Positions 43,316-58,610 of a stretch of 64,000 nucleotides of DNA are shown here, piece after piece. The notes beneath the pieces were generated by a model, which saw nothing but the letters and a program-made list of their open reading frames with translations, made no database searches and was not told where the DNA came from. The stretch lies in NCBI RefSeq assembly GCF_001718415.1, contig NZ_CP013378.1:682001-746000 (forward strand). Direction: 5' to 3'. A program made the translations under genes and the position numbers. Position 1 is the first letter of the stretch, and the number at the start of each line of letters is the position of its first letter. The stretch comes from Burkholderia pseudomultivorans. Its GTDB lineage: Bacteria; Pseudomonadota; Gammaproteobacteria; Burkholderiales; Burkholderiaceae.

Positions 43316-44791
43316 ATGAACATCCCCGCAGAACCCGTTCAGCGCATCGACGCGGCTGCGCTGCTGAGCCGTCAACGCAGCGCGTTCGTCAGGGAGGGGC
43401 CGCCGAGCCTGGCGCAGCGCAAGGCGCGGCTGGCCCGGCTGCGCGCCGTCGTGCTCGACTGGCGGGAGCGCGTGAAAGAGGCGATCAGCGCCGACTTCGG
43501 GCACCGCTCGCACCACGAGACGGACATCATGGAACTGCTCGGCGTGATCCAGTCGATCGACTACCTGACGCGCAATCTGCGCCGGTTCATGAAGCCCGAG
43601 CGTCGGCATGTCGGGGTCTTTTACCGCGCCGGGCGCGCATGGGTCGAATATCAGCCGAAGGGTGTCGTCGGGGTGATGGCGCCGTGGAACTATCCGTTCT
43701 CGCTGACGTTCATTCCGCTTGCGACCGCGCTCGCTGCCGGCAACCGCGTGATGCTCAAGCCATCCGAGCTGACGCCGCGCACCAGCGAGGTGATCCGGCA
43801 GATGCTCGCGGAGACGTTCCCGGCCGACGAAGTGGCGGTCGTGCTCGGCGGCCCGGAGGTCGGCGCGGCCTTCAGCAGCCTGCCGTTCGACCATTTGCTG
43901 TTCACCGGCAGCACGCAGGTGGGCAGCAAGGTCATGAAGGCGGCAAGCGACAACCTGGTGCCGGTGACGCTCGAACTGGGCGGCAAGAGCCCGGTCGTGG
44001 TCGCGCGCGGCCACGTCGACGAGCGGACCCTGCGCAGCATCGTGTTCGGCAAGCTGTCGAACGGCGGCCAGACCTGCGTCGCGCCCGACTACGCGCTCGT
44101 CCACGAGGACGACCTCGACGCATTCGTCGCGCAGTTCGACGCGACGGTGGCCCGCGCCTATCCCGACGGGCCGACCGGCCGCGATTACACGTCGATCGTC
44201 AGCGACCGGCATTACGACCGGCTGGTCGGTCTCGTCGACGACGCCCGGCGCCGCGGCGCACGCGTGATCGAAGCGGGCGTGACGCCGGCGTCCGCCAGCC
44301 GTCGGCCGCGCACGCTCGCGCCGACGCTGATCGTCGGCGCCGGCGACGACAGCGCGGTCATGCAGGAAGAAATCTTCGGCCCGATCCTGCCGGTGCGCAC
44401 CTATCGCACGCTCGACGACGTCATCGACTATGTGAACGCGCGGCCGCGTCCGCTCGCGCTCTACTATTTCGGCGAGCGGGACGACGCATGCGACCGGCTG
44501 CTGGCGCGGACGACCTCCGGCAACACGGGCATCAACCACACGCTGATGCACGTGGCGCAGGACGACCTGCCGTTCGGCGGCGTCGGCCCGAGCGGCATGG
44601 GCGCGTACCACGGCATCGAGGGCTTTCGCACGATGAGCCACGCCAAGGGTGTGTTCGTGCAGGGACGCTGGAACCTTCCCGGCCTGCTGCGCGCACCGTT
44701 CGGCAAACTCGCGGATCTTGCGCTGGCGCTGACGCTGGGCACGCGCCGCAAATCGGCCGACGCGCTCGTCCGCCCGGCTGCGCGGCCATGA
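43316..44791 (+). CDS. Coniferyl-aldehyde-dehydrogenase-like enzyme
   Basis: 491 residues. Aldehyde dehydrogenase hallmarks: APWNYPFSLTFIPLATALAAGN (NAD site), TGSTQVGSKV, VTLELGGKSPVVV (catalytic Glu) and GGQTCVAPDY (catalytic Cys). Length and the CVAPDY and GYHGIEGF-like motifs fit the coniferyl aldehyde dehydrogenase (CalB) subgroup, which oxidises aromatic or medium-chain aldehydes. AGGAGG precedes the ATG. Divergent tetR probably regulates it. Confidence 0.88.
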   Translation: MNIPAEPVQRIDAAALLSRQRSAFVREGPPSLAQRKARLARLRAVVLDWRERVKEAISADFGHRSHHETDIMELLGVIQSIDYLTRNLRRFMKPERRHVGVFYRAGRAWVEYQPKGVVGVMAPWNYPFSLTFIPLATALAAGNRVMLKPSELTPRTSEVIRQMLAETFPADEVAVVLGGPEVGAAFSSLPFDHLLFTGSTQVGSKVMKAASDNLVPVTLELGGKSPVVVARGHVDERTLRSIVFGKLSNGGQTCVAPDYALVHEDDLDAFVAQFDATVARAYPDGPTGRDYTSIVSDRHYDRLVGLVDDARRRGARVIEAGVTPASASRRPRTLAPTLIVGAGDDSAVMQEEIFGPILPVRTYRTLDDVIDYVNARPRPLALYYFGERDDACDRLLARTTSGNTGINHTLMHVAQDDLPFGGVGPSGMGAYHGIEGFRTMSHAKGVFVQGRWNLPGLLRAPFGKLADLALALTLGTRRKSADALVRPAARP

Positions 44792-44908
44792 GATGCACCG
44801 TGGCGGCGGTCGATTCGGATACCATCTGCGCTACCGGCCGACCTGCGCCGGGCGCTGCCGGGGCGGTCGCGCCTGTTCGCCACGCAGCGGTGACGAAAGC
44901 GGAATTCC

Positions 44909-46684
44909 ATGACCGAACATTCACTACCACGGGGACTGCCGGAAGCGCGGTCGCGGACCGGCGATCCGGATGACGAGGCGCATGCGTCGAGCACGCGCGT
45001 CGCGGATGCCGCATGGCAGGCCGCGCACCCGATGTTTCTGTGCGCGGCCGACGGCACGCTCGGCTGGGTCAATCACGCTTTCGAAGTCATGACCGGCCGC
45101 CCGGCCGCGGCGCTGGTCGGCCAGTCGACGATCCAGGCGTGCCTGGCGGCGCCGGACGGCTCGGCCTGCGCCGCCGGCGTGATCGACCTGAACGGCGAAC
45201 GCTGGCGCGTGAATCGGTACGACGTGGAGCGGCGCCCGGTGCGCGTCGACGTCGCGCGGCTCGACGGTCGGTTTTCGCCGGCCGGCGATGCCGATGTCGA
45301 TGCCGATGCCGTGCCGGACGCCGCCGGCGCACATCGCGCCCGTGCGGCCGACGAATATGTCGGCTTTCTGATCGAATCCGCGGACGACGGCCAGCGGGAT
45401 GGCGAACGCTGGTACGCGTCGAATTACGACGATGCGACGCAGCTGCCGAACCGCCGGCTGTTCGCCGAGCGGCTGGACCTGCGCATCGCGCGCGCACGCC
45501 GCACCGGCGACCGGTTCAGTGTCGTGATGGTCGCGCTGTCCGGGCTCGAATCGATCCGCAACGTGCTCGGCCAGCCCGGCGTCGAGATCGTGGCGCAAGT
45601 GGTCGGCGAACGCTTGCGGCAGCGTATTCCGTGCGCGCAGGCGTTCGCGTGCGTCGGTGAGGGCAAGTTCGCGCTGTTCAGCGACGACGCGTCGGCGACG
45701 CTGATCGACGAGGTGGTCGCGCAGGCGTGCGAGCCGGTCGAGTTCGTCGGCGCGCACCTGCGTGCGGTCACCTGCGCGGGCATCGCGACCTATCCGGACA
45801 ACGGGGACGATACCGAAACGCTGATGCGTCGCGCCGAAGTCGCGCTGTCGTCGGCGCGCGACGCGGGCGCGAGCGGCGTCGTGCATTTCTCGAGCGCGCT
45901 CGAGCTGCGCGCGTCGCGCCGTTTCGAACTCGAAACGCTGCTCGACCGTGCGCTCGACCGGCAGCAATGCCGGCTCGTCTATCAGCCGCAGGTGACGCTG
46001 GCGACTGGCGAGATCGCGCAGGTCGAGGCGTTGATGCGCTGGCGGCATCCGGCGCACGGCGAGATCAGTCCCGCGGAATTCATTCCGATCGCGGAGCAGC
46101 GCGGGCTGATCGACCGGATCGGCGAGTGGGTGATCGACACCGCATGTCGCGAAATCGGCAAGCTGCGTCATGTGGTCCGGCACCTGCCGCGCGTCTGCGT
46201 GAACGTGTCGCCGCAGCAGTTCGAACGCGGCAATCTGCTCGAGATCATCGAGCGCGCGCTGACGCGCAGCGGGCTGGTGCCGCAGTGCCTCGAGATCGAG
46301 ATCACCGAAGGCGTGCTGTTCGCCGATACGGAAGCCGCGCTGCGCACGATTCATGCGATTCGCGAACTGGGCGTCGAAGTCGCGGTCGACGATTTCGGGA
46401 CCGGGTATTCGAGCCTGTCCTATCTGACGCGCTTCCCGATCAACCGCGTGAAGATCGATCGCTCGTTCGTCGCGCCGTTGCCGGGCGACGCGGGCAGTGC
46501 GGCGCTCGTCAGCGCGATCATCGCGATGGCGCATGCGTTGGGGATGCGCGTGACGGCCGAAGGCGTCGAAACGGTCGAGCAGGCCGACCGCCTGCGCGAA
46601 CTCGGATGCGACGAAGCGCAGGGCTTCTGGTACGCGCGGCCCCATACGATCGCGTCGCTCGGGACGTTGCTGGCGGGGGTGTAG
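44909..46684 (+). CDS. PAS-GGDEF-EAL protein, probable c-di-GMP phosphodiesterase
   Basis: 591 residues. A PAS-like sensor (about 35-130) is followed by a GGDEF domain whose signature reads VGEGK, so cyclase activity is unlikely. The EAL domain keeps its motifs: QVEALMRWRHP, NVSPQQF, LEIEITEG, VDDFGTGYSSLSYL, RVKIDRSFV and AEGVETVEQ, so it should hydrolyse c-di-GMP. No membrane segment. The degenerate GGDEF may bind GTP as an allosteric signal, as shown for other composite proteins. Confidence 0.88.
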   Translation: MTEHSLPRGLPEARSRTGDPDDEAHASSTRVADAAWQAAHPMFLCAADGTLGWVNHAFEVMTGRPAAALVGQSTIQACLAAPDGSACAAGVIDLNGERWRVNRYDVERRPVRVDVARLDGRFSPAGDADVDADAVPDAAGAHRARAADEYVGFLIESADDGQRDGERWYASNYDDATQLPNRRLFAERLDLRIARARRTGDRFSVVMVALSGLESIRNVLGQPGVEIVAQVVGERLRQRIPCAQAFACVGEGKFALFSDDASATLIDEVVAQACEPVEFVGAHLRAVTCAGIATYPDNGDDTETLMRRAEVALSSARDAGASGVVHFSSALELRASRRFELETLLDRALDRQQCRLVYQPQVTLATGEIAQVEALMRWRHPAHGEISPAEFIPIAEQRGLIDRIGEWVIDTACREIGKLRHVVRHLPRVCVNVSPQQFERGNLLEIIERALTRSGLVPQCLEIEITEGVLFADTEAALRTIHAIRELGVEVAVDDFGTGYSSLSYLTRFPINRVKIDRSFVAPLPGDAGSAALVSAIIAMAHALGMRVTAEGVETVEQADRLRELGCDEAQGFWYARPHTIASLGTLLAGV

Positions 46685-46795
46685 CGGGCTGGCCGTGAAC
46701 CGGCTTGCCCGATTTCCGGTCGCGACTCACGCAAGCGTTCCGTGGCGGACGGCCGTGGCACCTGCGAGTAATCTTGACGAACGTGCGGCGCGCCG

Positions 46796-47923
46796 TTACG
46801 GCATATAACCGGTCGTCTGCCGTAGCACAAGCGCGACGAGTTCCGACTGTTTGGCCGTATCGGACTTGCGCAGCACAGCCTTCAGTTGACTGCGTACCGT
46901 ATTCAAGGTCACGCGATGCCGCGCGGCAATATCGCTCAATGTAAGACCGTCCGCCAGCGCTCCCGCAAGCGCGGCCTCGGTTGCCGTGAATCCGAACAAC
47001 GCGCGGAGCGTGTCGTTGCGCCGCGCATCGTTCTCCTCCGGCGCTCTTACGATCAGCATCGCGATCCGCTCGCTTGAAGCCACGGCGGCATCGTCGCGGC
47101 GGATGGGAGCGACCAATACCGACAGCGGACGCATACCCGCGCGCTCGATGGCGAGCGCACCTACGGGCTCGTTGATCGATGGCTGCGTACCGGCATTGCA
47201 TGCTCGATCGATGAGCCGCAATAGCGCCTGCGTCGTTGCCGGGCTTGCCGCGCGGACGAGATTCGACGACGCAAACAGGCCGTTCTCGCGTCGCAACATT
47301 TCGACCGCTGCGCGATTCGAATGAATGATTCTTCCGGCACGATCGACCAGCAACACTGCGATTGCAAGTTTGTCGAGCGCGGCCTCCGTCATGGAGCGCC
47401 GTATCTCATGGCGCCGAAACGCGGAGCGCATCGCGAGCGCGCGCTGCAAATGCGGGAAGAGCAATTGCATTTTGCGCCGGTCTGTACCGTCAAAGGCAGC
47501 CGCGTGCCAGCCGCGATGCACACCGATGATTCCGACCTCGTTACCGCCGAGCGCCAACGCACCGCCAACCACCTGAGCCATATCGGCCGCGCGCATGAAG
47601 TCGTAGCACTCGCTGCGTTCCAACGCGGAATCGGCGACGATCTCGTTTCCGAAGTAGACGGTATCGAGCGGATAGAGGGTCGCTTCTCGCGCCCATTCGT
47701 CATACTGATAGTAATACTCCGCATACTGCCGAGCGAGATCGGGAGAGACATTATCAGTCGATCCAAGTAGCAGTGCGCCTTGCTCGCTTCGGACCTGTAG
47801 GGCACAACTGTGCGTATCAAAGAAGTCCGCGATCATCATCGTGACATCGCGCCACCGAGCGTCGTCCAGCGGCGCGTCGTACAACGCGCCAATCAACCGA
47901 CTAAATTCGTTCAGTTCCGACAT
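46796..47923 (-). CDS. LuxR-family transcriptional regulator with PAS-like sensor
   Basis: 375 residues. The C-terminal LuxR helix-turn-helix is FGFTATEAALAGALADGLTLSDIAARHRVTLNTVRSQLKAVLRKS. The middle (about 195-290) looks like a PAS fold (LDKLAIAVLLVDRAGRIIHSNRAAVEML). The N-terminal part resembles an autoinducer-free sensor domain seen in many Burkholderia orphan regulators. The ATG at 47923 was chosen over one 48 bases upstream because the family begins at MSELNEFSRLIGALYDA. It is divergent from a lipoprotein gene, its most likely target. Confidence 0.85.
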   Translation of the reverse strand: MSELNEFSRLIGALYDAPLDDARWRDVTMMIADFFDTHSCALQVRSEQGALLLGSTDNVSPDLARQYAEYYYQYDEWAREATLYPLDTVYFGNEIVADSALERSECYDFMRAADMAQVVGGALALGGNEVGIIGVHRGWHAAAFDGTDRRKMQLLFPHLQRALAMRSAFRRHEIRRSMTEAALDKLAIAVLLVDRAGRIIHSNRAAVEMLRRENGLFASSNLVRAASPATTQALLRLIDRACNAGTQPSINEPVGALAIERAGMRPLSVLVAPIRRDDAAVASSERIAMLIVRAPEENDARRNDTLRALFGFTATEAALAGALADGLTLSDIAARHRVTLNTVRSQLKAVLRKSDTAKQSELVALVLRQTTGYMP

Positions 47924-48093
47924 GGCATTCCGCCTTTTGTCGATGAGTGTCGCGATGCTTCGTCCGATCAAAAGTATTCGTCGTTTTTTTGTTGATCGAT
48001 TACGTGAAGTTTATCACCCGTTTAAGGGATGAAATCGGAATTCTCGGCCTCTAGCATGCAGAACAAGAAAGTCCCCTGCGTGAGGCGACCAAA

Positions 48094-49083
48094 ATGAATT
48101 CAAATCGTCAGCGGATATTGGCCTATGCTTCGTGCATAGCTTTTACCATTGTGCTTCCAGGTTGCGGGGGCGCCGACGATAGTTCGCCTCTCGCTACGGT
48201 CCCGACACTGTCGGGTACGGTCGCAAGCGGAACGCCTGTCGCCAACGCCATCATTACTGTCCTCGACTCGGCAGGACGCACGGCCGGCACGACGGCTGAC
48301 AACAACGGTGCATACAGCGGCCTGTCGATTTCCGGCATGAGCGCCCCGCTGGTGCTGGTTGCGACCGACCCTGCCGGAGGCGCTCCGCTCGTTTCGATGC
48401 TTTCGACGGTGCCGACCGGCGCTGCCTCGACGACTGCTAACGTCACGACGCTGACGACCGCAGTGGCTGCATTGTTGACATCGGACGGCAATCCACTGGA
48501 CTTGACCAATACAGGACAGGCCGCGGCACTCGTGAACCCGGACGCGGTCAACAAGGCGATGGCAACGGTCGACACCGCACTCGCCAGCGCGCTCGCTGCA
48601 AGTGGAATTACGGCTCAAGGTTACAACCCGTTGACGACGGCCTTGCCGGCAGATCGGACCGGTGCGGATGCGGCACTGGACTCGTTCCTCCTGATGCCGG
48701 TCAACGGCTCCACACTGCTGGTACCCACTGCCAATCCCTCCCAGAGCTTGGCCTTGAACAACCAGACTTCCGCAACGTCGCCGACGCTGCCAGCGCCGCC
48801 TGCCGAAGCTGCCTTTATCGACTGTCTACAAAGTGTGTTACAGGCCTGCTTTGGCTCGACACCCGCTTGTACGGCAGGCGTTGCCCCAGCCTTCCTGGAT
48901 AACGGCTTTTCCTCGCTCAATAGCGAATTTCCAGTGTTGAGTGCTGCGAGTTCAGCGGGGACCACTGTAAATCCGCCCAGAACGCTGAGGTTCTATCAAG
49001 TCGACGGCGTGTGGCATGCCGACGTGAAGTTCAATTACGTATTACCGGACGGAACGAAGGGATCCATGCTGACGTTCAGTTGA
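48094..49083 (+). CDS. Lipoprotein with a carboxypeptidase-regulatory-like domain
   Basis: 329 residues. Lipobox VLPGC at about residue 24. The segment TLSGTVASGTPVANAIITVLDSAGRTAGTTADNNGAYS (about 38-75) is a beta-sandwich of the carboxypeptidase-regulatory/SD-repeat kind. The rest is Ala/Thr-rich and ends with a small domain (RFYQVDGVWHADVKFNYVLPDG). Surface or periplasmic role unknown. Divergent from the LuxR gene. Confidence 0.75.
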   Translation: MNSNRQRILAYASCIAFTIVLPGCGGADDSSPLATVPTLSGTVASGTPVANAIITVLDSAGRTAGTTADNNGAYSGLSISGMSAPLVLVATDPAGGAPLVSMLSTVPTGAASTTANVTTLTTAVAALLTSDGNPLDLTNTGQAAALVNPDAVNKAMATVDTALASALAASGITAQGYNPLTTALPADRTGADAALDSFLLMPVNGSTLLVPTANPSQSLALNNQTSATSPTLPAPPAEAAFIDCLQSVLQACFGSTPACTAGVAPAFLDNGFSSLNSEFPVLSAASSAGTTVNPPRTLRFYQVDGVWHADVKFNYVLPDGTKGSMLTFS

Positions 49084-49110
49084 ATTGGCTGCAAGGCCGC
49101 ATCCGCATTT

Positions 49111-49139
49111 TTGACGTTTTCCAATATAACGACTAGTAG
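49111..49139 (+). promoter_or_regulatory. Candidate promoter of the binding-protein gene
   Basis: TTGACG (49111-49116), 17-bp spacer, TAGTAG (49134-49139), about 20 bp before the start codon at 49160. Confidence 0.35.
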
Positions 49140-49159
49140 CGCGAACGGAGATCCCTATC

Positions 49160-49942
49160 ATGAACATCAAGCGCCTTGGAATGCTGCTGACGCTTTGCGC
49201 TCTTTCGACTGCGGCGTCGGCTCAAGCCACATCCGATATCGTCCGTATCGGCGTTGATCCCAACTTCCCGCCGTTCGAGTTCAAGTCGGCAGATGGAAGA
49301 CTGACGGGTCTCGATATTGATCTCGGGAACGCCATCTGTCAGGACATCGGCGTCAAATGCGAGTGGGTCGAACACGATTTCGACCACATCATTCCTGGAC
49401 TTAACGCAAAGAAGTTCGACATCATCCTGTCGGCCATGATAGCGACTGAGGATAGACGTAAGGTGATGGACTTCTCGGACACGCTCTATCACATTCCGGT
49501 CGCGATGATTGCCGCGACGACATCCGGTCTGATGCCAACAGGTGATTCGCTTCGGGGTAAACGCCTTGGGGTGACAAAAGGAACCGCACTCGAGGCGTAT
49601 GTGAAGGGCAAATGGGGCTCTAAGGCGGAGGTCATTGCGTATCCGACTGACGCCCAACTTTACGACGCCTTGGCCAGCGGGAAAATCGACGCGGCCATCC
49701 AGGACAAGGCGCAGGCGGAATACTTTTTTCTGACGAAGCCCGCGGGCCAGAACTTCGCGTTCACTGGCCCAGACGACTTCGACGACGCCCGCCTCAAGAA
49801 CGATGACGTTGCCATTGGCATCCGCAAGGACGACGCCCAGTTGAAGGACAGGATCAACAAGGCCATCGCCGACATTCGTGCGAACGGACTATATCGCACG
49901 ATTTCGAGGAAATACATCAGCTTCGATGTGTCAGGAAACTGA
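49160..49942 (+). CDS. Amino-acid ABC-type periplasmic binding protein
   Basis: 260 residues with a signal peptide (MLLTLCALSTAASA). SBP family 3 features: VRIGVDPNFPPFEFKSADGRLTGLDIDLGNAIC and KRLGVTKGTALEAYV and GKIDAAIQDKAQAEYF. Typical ligands are lysine/arginine/ornithine or histidine. No permease or ATPase gene is adjacent, so it is an orphan binding protein. A paralogue of similar length lies at 57581. Confidence 0.88.
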   Translation: MNIKRLGMLLTLCALSTAASAQATSDIVRIGVDPNFPPFEFKSADGRLTGLDIDLGNAICQDIGVKCEWVEHDFDHIIPGLNAKKFDIILSAMIATEDRRKVMDFSDTLYHIPVAMIAATTSGLMPTGDSLRGKRLGVTKGTALEAYVKGKWGSKAEVIAYPTDAQLYDALASGKIDAAIQDKAQAEYFFLTKPAGQNFAFTGPDDFDDARLKNDDVAIGIRKDDAQLKDRINKAIADIRANGLYRTISRKYISFDVSGN

Positions 49943-50335
49943 TGTCGGCGACTTTCCCGCATCTCCTGGGGGCGCCGAAGCGCGACACCCGCGATAACGC
50001 CAGGCCAAAAGGAGCCGCCGACCTTTCGGATCAGCGGCCTTCTCAAAAATTGATTGCGAAGCACTCCGCTGCGCTCGGCCCGGAGAGGCCGGTGTGATGA
50101 TCCGTAGGTAGGCCAATCGCACGAATTTTGCCGCCCAGCCGCCCATACTCTGGCGTCCGACGGGCAACGGTTCCATGTCGCCCGACACGGCCGTGGAAAA
50201 CTGTATGAATATACAGTATAGTATCCGTCAAAATCGAGCCGCGTCCGGGTCCATCTCGCGACGCGCGCGCTCCGCGAGCGTCTCGCGCCTTTCGGCAGGC
50301 GGGCGCCGGCCAACTCTTTCCGACGGGCTAGACAA
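49943..50335. other. Intergenic region upstream of the double uvrA
   Basis: 393 bp. The LexA box and promoter near 50194-50222 are the only features I can support. The first 200 bp after the binding-protein gene show no gene. Confidence 0.6.
50201..50216. promoter_or_regulatory. LexA (SOS) box in the uvrA promoter
   Basis: CTGT-ATGAATAT-ACAG (50201-50216) matches the LexA consensus CTGT-N8-ACAG with an AT-rich centre. It lies between a possible -35 TGGAAA (50194-50199) and a -10 TATAGT (50217-50222), 120 bp before the uvrA start, so repression by LexA is expected. Confidence 0.85.
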
Positions 50336-56227
<5,892 letters not shown>

Positions 56228-56345
56228 GTCGGGGCGTTTTTGCCGGTGGCTCGGGGCGGCGCGTGAGGCGTCGCTCAACCGCCTCGTCTACGAAAATATG
56301 AGAAGGTTCCTGGGCAATAATCCGTCTTGTTCTCAAACGATCATC

Positions 56346-57482
56346 ATGCTCCATCGCGCATTTTTCACGTGTATTGCCGTTGCATCGCCAGCGCTCGTTG
56401 TCGCCGCCTCATCAGTACCAACGGAAGTGAAAACGATCGCATACAAAGGATCGCTGCCCTACGTCGAATCAGGCGATGCGAGGCGCGACGCCCGCATCAA
56501 CCATCGTATTTTTCTCGATATGGCCGAGCAGCCGGCGCCGGCCAGATATTCCGACGGCATCCGGAAGCCCAAGGAACAGGATGGACTTCAAGGCAGTTCC
56601 GATTTCAACTTCGAAGTGTTGCGTAACGACGATAGCGTGCTGGCAATCGAAGTCGACGCCGAGGGCTGCGGCGCCTATTGCGAGCATTACTCGAGGCTCT
56701 ACAACTTCGATGCAGCGACCGGGCGACTGATCTCCGCTGCGGACATATTTACGCCGGCGGGTGGTGTGACCTTGCAGAAGAAGAACCTCGCGGAACGTAT
56801 GGCCGAGTACACCAGAGCCATCGCCGATCTGGGTAAAGAGGCCGTTGCTAACTGCCAGAAGAAGGGCATCGCGACACCCTGGCCGCAGCCTTGGCCCGAC
56901 GGCAAGCAGGATGCCGAGGAAGGGTATATCAAGTCGGCCATTGGCATGTACGAATACTGCCTGGAGTCGATGCGTTCGCCCGACTATGGAAAGTACTACA
57001 GATGGGCGGATACCCCTTTGAAAATCGGGGACGGGTCCATCACGTTTCTGTATGAGCGTTGCAGTAACCACGCCTCGCGCGCGCTGGACGACGTGGGCGA
57101 TCAGGCGGTGACTTACAGGATCGAGAATCTCGCGCCGTATCTCACGGCTTACGGCAAATATCTTTTAATGCGTGGTCCGCAGGCTGCGCCGCAAGCCGAG
57201 CCGTACCGGCAGGTTCTGCAAGGTCGCGTGGGGCAGGCGGCCATTACACTGCTATTGTCCGAACGCTATGGCGATGGCTCGCTGTCCGGCACCTACTTCT
57301 ATGGCAAGTACCGCAAGCCGATTGCGCTGCGCGGCAAAGTGAATGGCAACGTCATCGAGCTTACCGAATACGAGGGAAGCGATACGCCCAACCCGCTGAT
57401 TCGGGCCACGATCAAGGGCGACACGCTTGAAGGTCAGTGGATCGGCGGCAATAAGACGCTCGACTTCCGGGCCGCGCCCTGA
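56346..57482 (+). CDS. Secreted hypothetical protein
   Basis: 378 residues from the ATG at 56346, which begins a normal signal peptide (MLHRAFFTCIAVASPALVVAAS); an ATG at 56298 would add 16 residues. The N-terminal half (YVESGDARRDARINHRIFLDM ... EVDAEGCGAYCEHYSRLYNFDAATG) resembles the DUF4163/DUF3298-type layout of periplasmic RsiV-like proteins, but the match is weak. The C-terminus has a short beta-rich repeat (GDGSLSGTYFYGKY; GDTLEGQWIGG). No membrane anchor. Function unknown. Confidence 0.65.
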   Translation: MLHRAFFTCIAVASPALVVAASSVPTEVKTIAYKGSLPYVESGDARRDARINHRIFLDMAEQPAPARYSDGIRKPKEQDGLQGSSDFNFEVLRNDDSVLAIEVDAEGCGAYCEHYSRLYNFDAATGRLISAADIFTPAGGVTLQKKNLAERMAEYTRAIADLGKEAVANCQKKGIATPWPQPWPDGKQDAEEGYIKSAIGMYEYCLESMRSPDYGKYYRWADTPLKIGDGSITFLYERCSNHASRALDDVGDQAVTYRIENLAPYLTAYGKYLLMRGPQAAPQAEPYRQVLQGRVGQAAITLLLSERYGDGSLSGTYFYGKYRKPIALRGKVNGNVIELTEYEGSDTPNPLIRATIKGDTLEGQWIGGNKTLDFRAAP

Positions 57483-57580
57483 TCACCGTGGGTGCGTGGT
57501 CTTTATAACGCCATGCTGCAGCACCGTGGCGTGACAGCCCGGCGAAGAGCGCCCCCTCGGCGCTCCCCGCCCACCCGCCA

Positions 57581-58360
57581 TCAACTGCCATACACATCGA
57601 AGTCGAAGTACTTCTTTGCGATGCGCGCATAGGTGCCGTCCTTGATCATCGCGGCGATCGCGGCATCGAGTTTCTCCTTCAGGTCCGTGTTGTCCTTGCT
57701 CAGGCCGATGGCCGTGCCCGGGCCGAAGATCGCCTTGTCGTCCAGCGCCGGGCCGGCGAAGTCATAGGGCCGGCCGCGCGGCGTATTCAGAAAGCCGCGC
57801 TCGGCCTGCACCGCATTCTGCAGCGACCCGTCGAGCCGTCCCGCCAGCAGGTCGGCGTAGACCTGGTCCTGGTCTGCATACGACACGATATTCACGCCCT
57901 TCGAGCCCCAATGCACCTTCGCATAGGTCTCCTGCATCGACCCTTGCTCCACGCCGATCGACTTGCCTGCGAGCGATTCGGCAGTCGGCTGCAGGTTCGC
58001 GCCCTTGCGCGTGACGAGGCGCGTCGGCACGTGGAAGAGCTTGCTCGTGAACGCGATCTGCTTGACGCGGGCAGGCGTCATCGACATCGTCGACAGGATG
58101 CCGTCGAACTTGCGCGCCTTGAGCCCGGGAATCATGCCGTCGAAGGCATTCTCGACCCATACGCATTGCGCGTTCAGGCGCCGGCACAGTTCATTGCCGA
58201 CGTCGATGTCGAAGCCGACGAGCTTGCCGTCGGCGGTCTTCGATTCGAATGGCGGATAGCTCGCGTCGACACCGAAGCGGATCGTCGACCAGTCCCTCGC
58301 GTACGCGCTGCCCGCGACGAGCAGCAGGGCCCCGATCAGCAGCATCGGCGTTCTTTTCAT
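57581..58360 (-). CDS. Amino-acid ABC-type periplasmic binding protein
   Basis: 259 residues with a signal peptide (MLLIGALLLVAGSAYA). Same SBP family 3 pattern as the gene at 49160 (FGVDASYPPFESKTADGKLVGFDIDVG; KSIGVEQGSMQETY; ending YFDFDVYGS), which suggests a duplication. No transporter genes are next to it. It lies 250 bp downstream of the gamma-glutamyltransferase gene on the same strand and could capture the amino acids that enzyme releases. GGAGAA precedes the ATG. Confidence 0.88.
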   Translation of the reverse strand: MKRTPMLLIGALLLVAGSAYARDWSTIRFGVDASYPPFESKTADGKLVGFDIDVGNELCRRLNAQCVWVENAFDGMIPGLKARKFDGILSTMSMTPARVKQIAFTSKLFHVPTRLVTRKGANLQPTAESLAGKSIGVEQGSMQETYAKVHWGSKGVNIVSYADQDQVYADLLAGRLDGSLQNAVQAERGFLNTPRGRPYDFAGPALDDKAIFGPGTAIGLSKDNTDLKEKLDAAIAAMIKDGTYARIAKKYFDFDVYGS

Positions 58361-58610
58361 GATGGTTCTCCTCCAATTGGCAATCGCCTTCGGTGGTTCG
58401 CTCGCGACCACGGCTTCCCCGCCCGCAATCCGCGGCTTCGGTGAGTGAAAAGGGTTCGGGAGCGACAGGCTTGATCGGGGGCGACGGCGCGTTGCTGCGC
58501 CGCTGCCCCGTCCCCGCGAACAACGCATTCGGGTTTCCGGTGCGCCACTCGGACCCGTCGAGGTCTCGGGACCGGATCTGGCGGCATGTCCCGCCAGCAT
58601 CGACGCAGCG

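Noticed and set aside
57547..57565. Hairpin GAGCGCC/GGCGCTC as a terminator between convergent genes
   Set aside because: Short stem and no T-run on either side; common by chance at this GC content.
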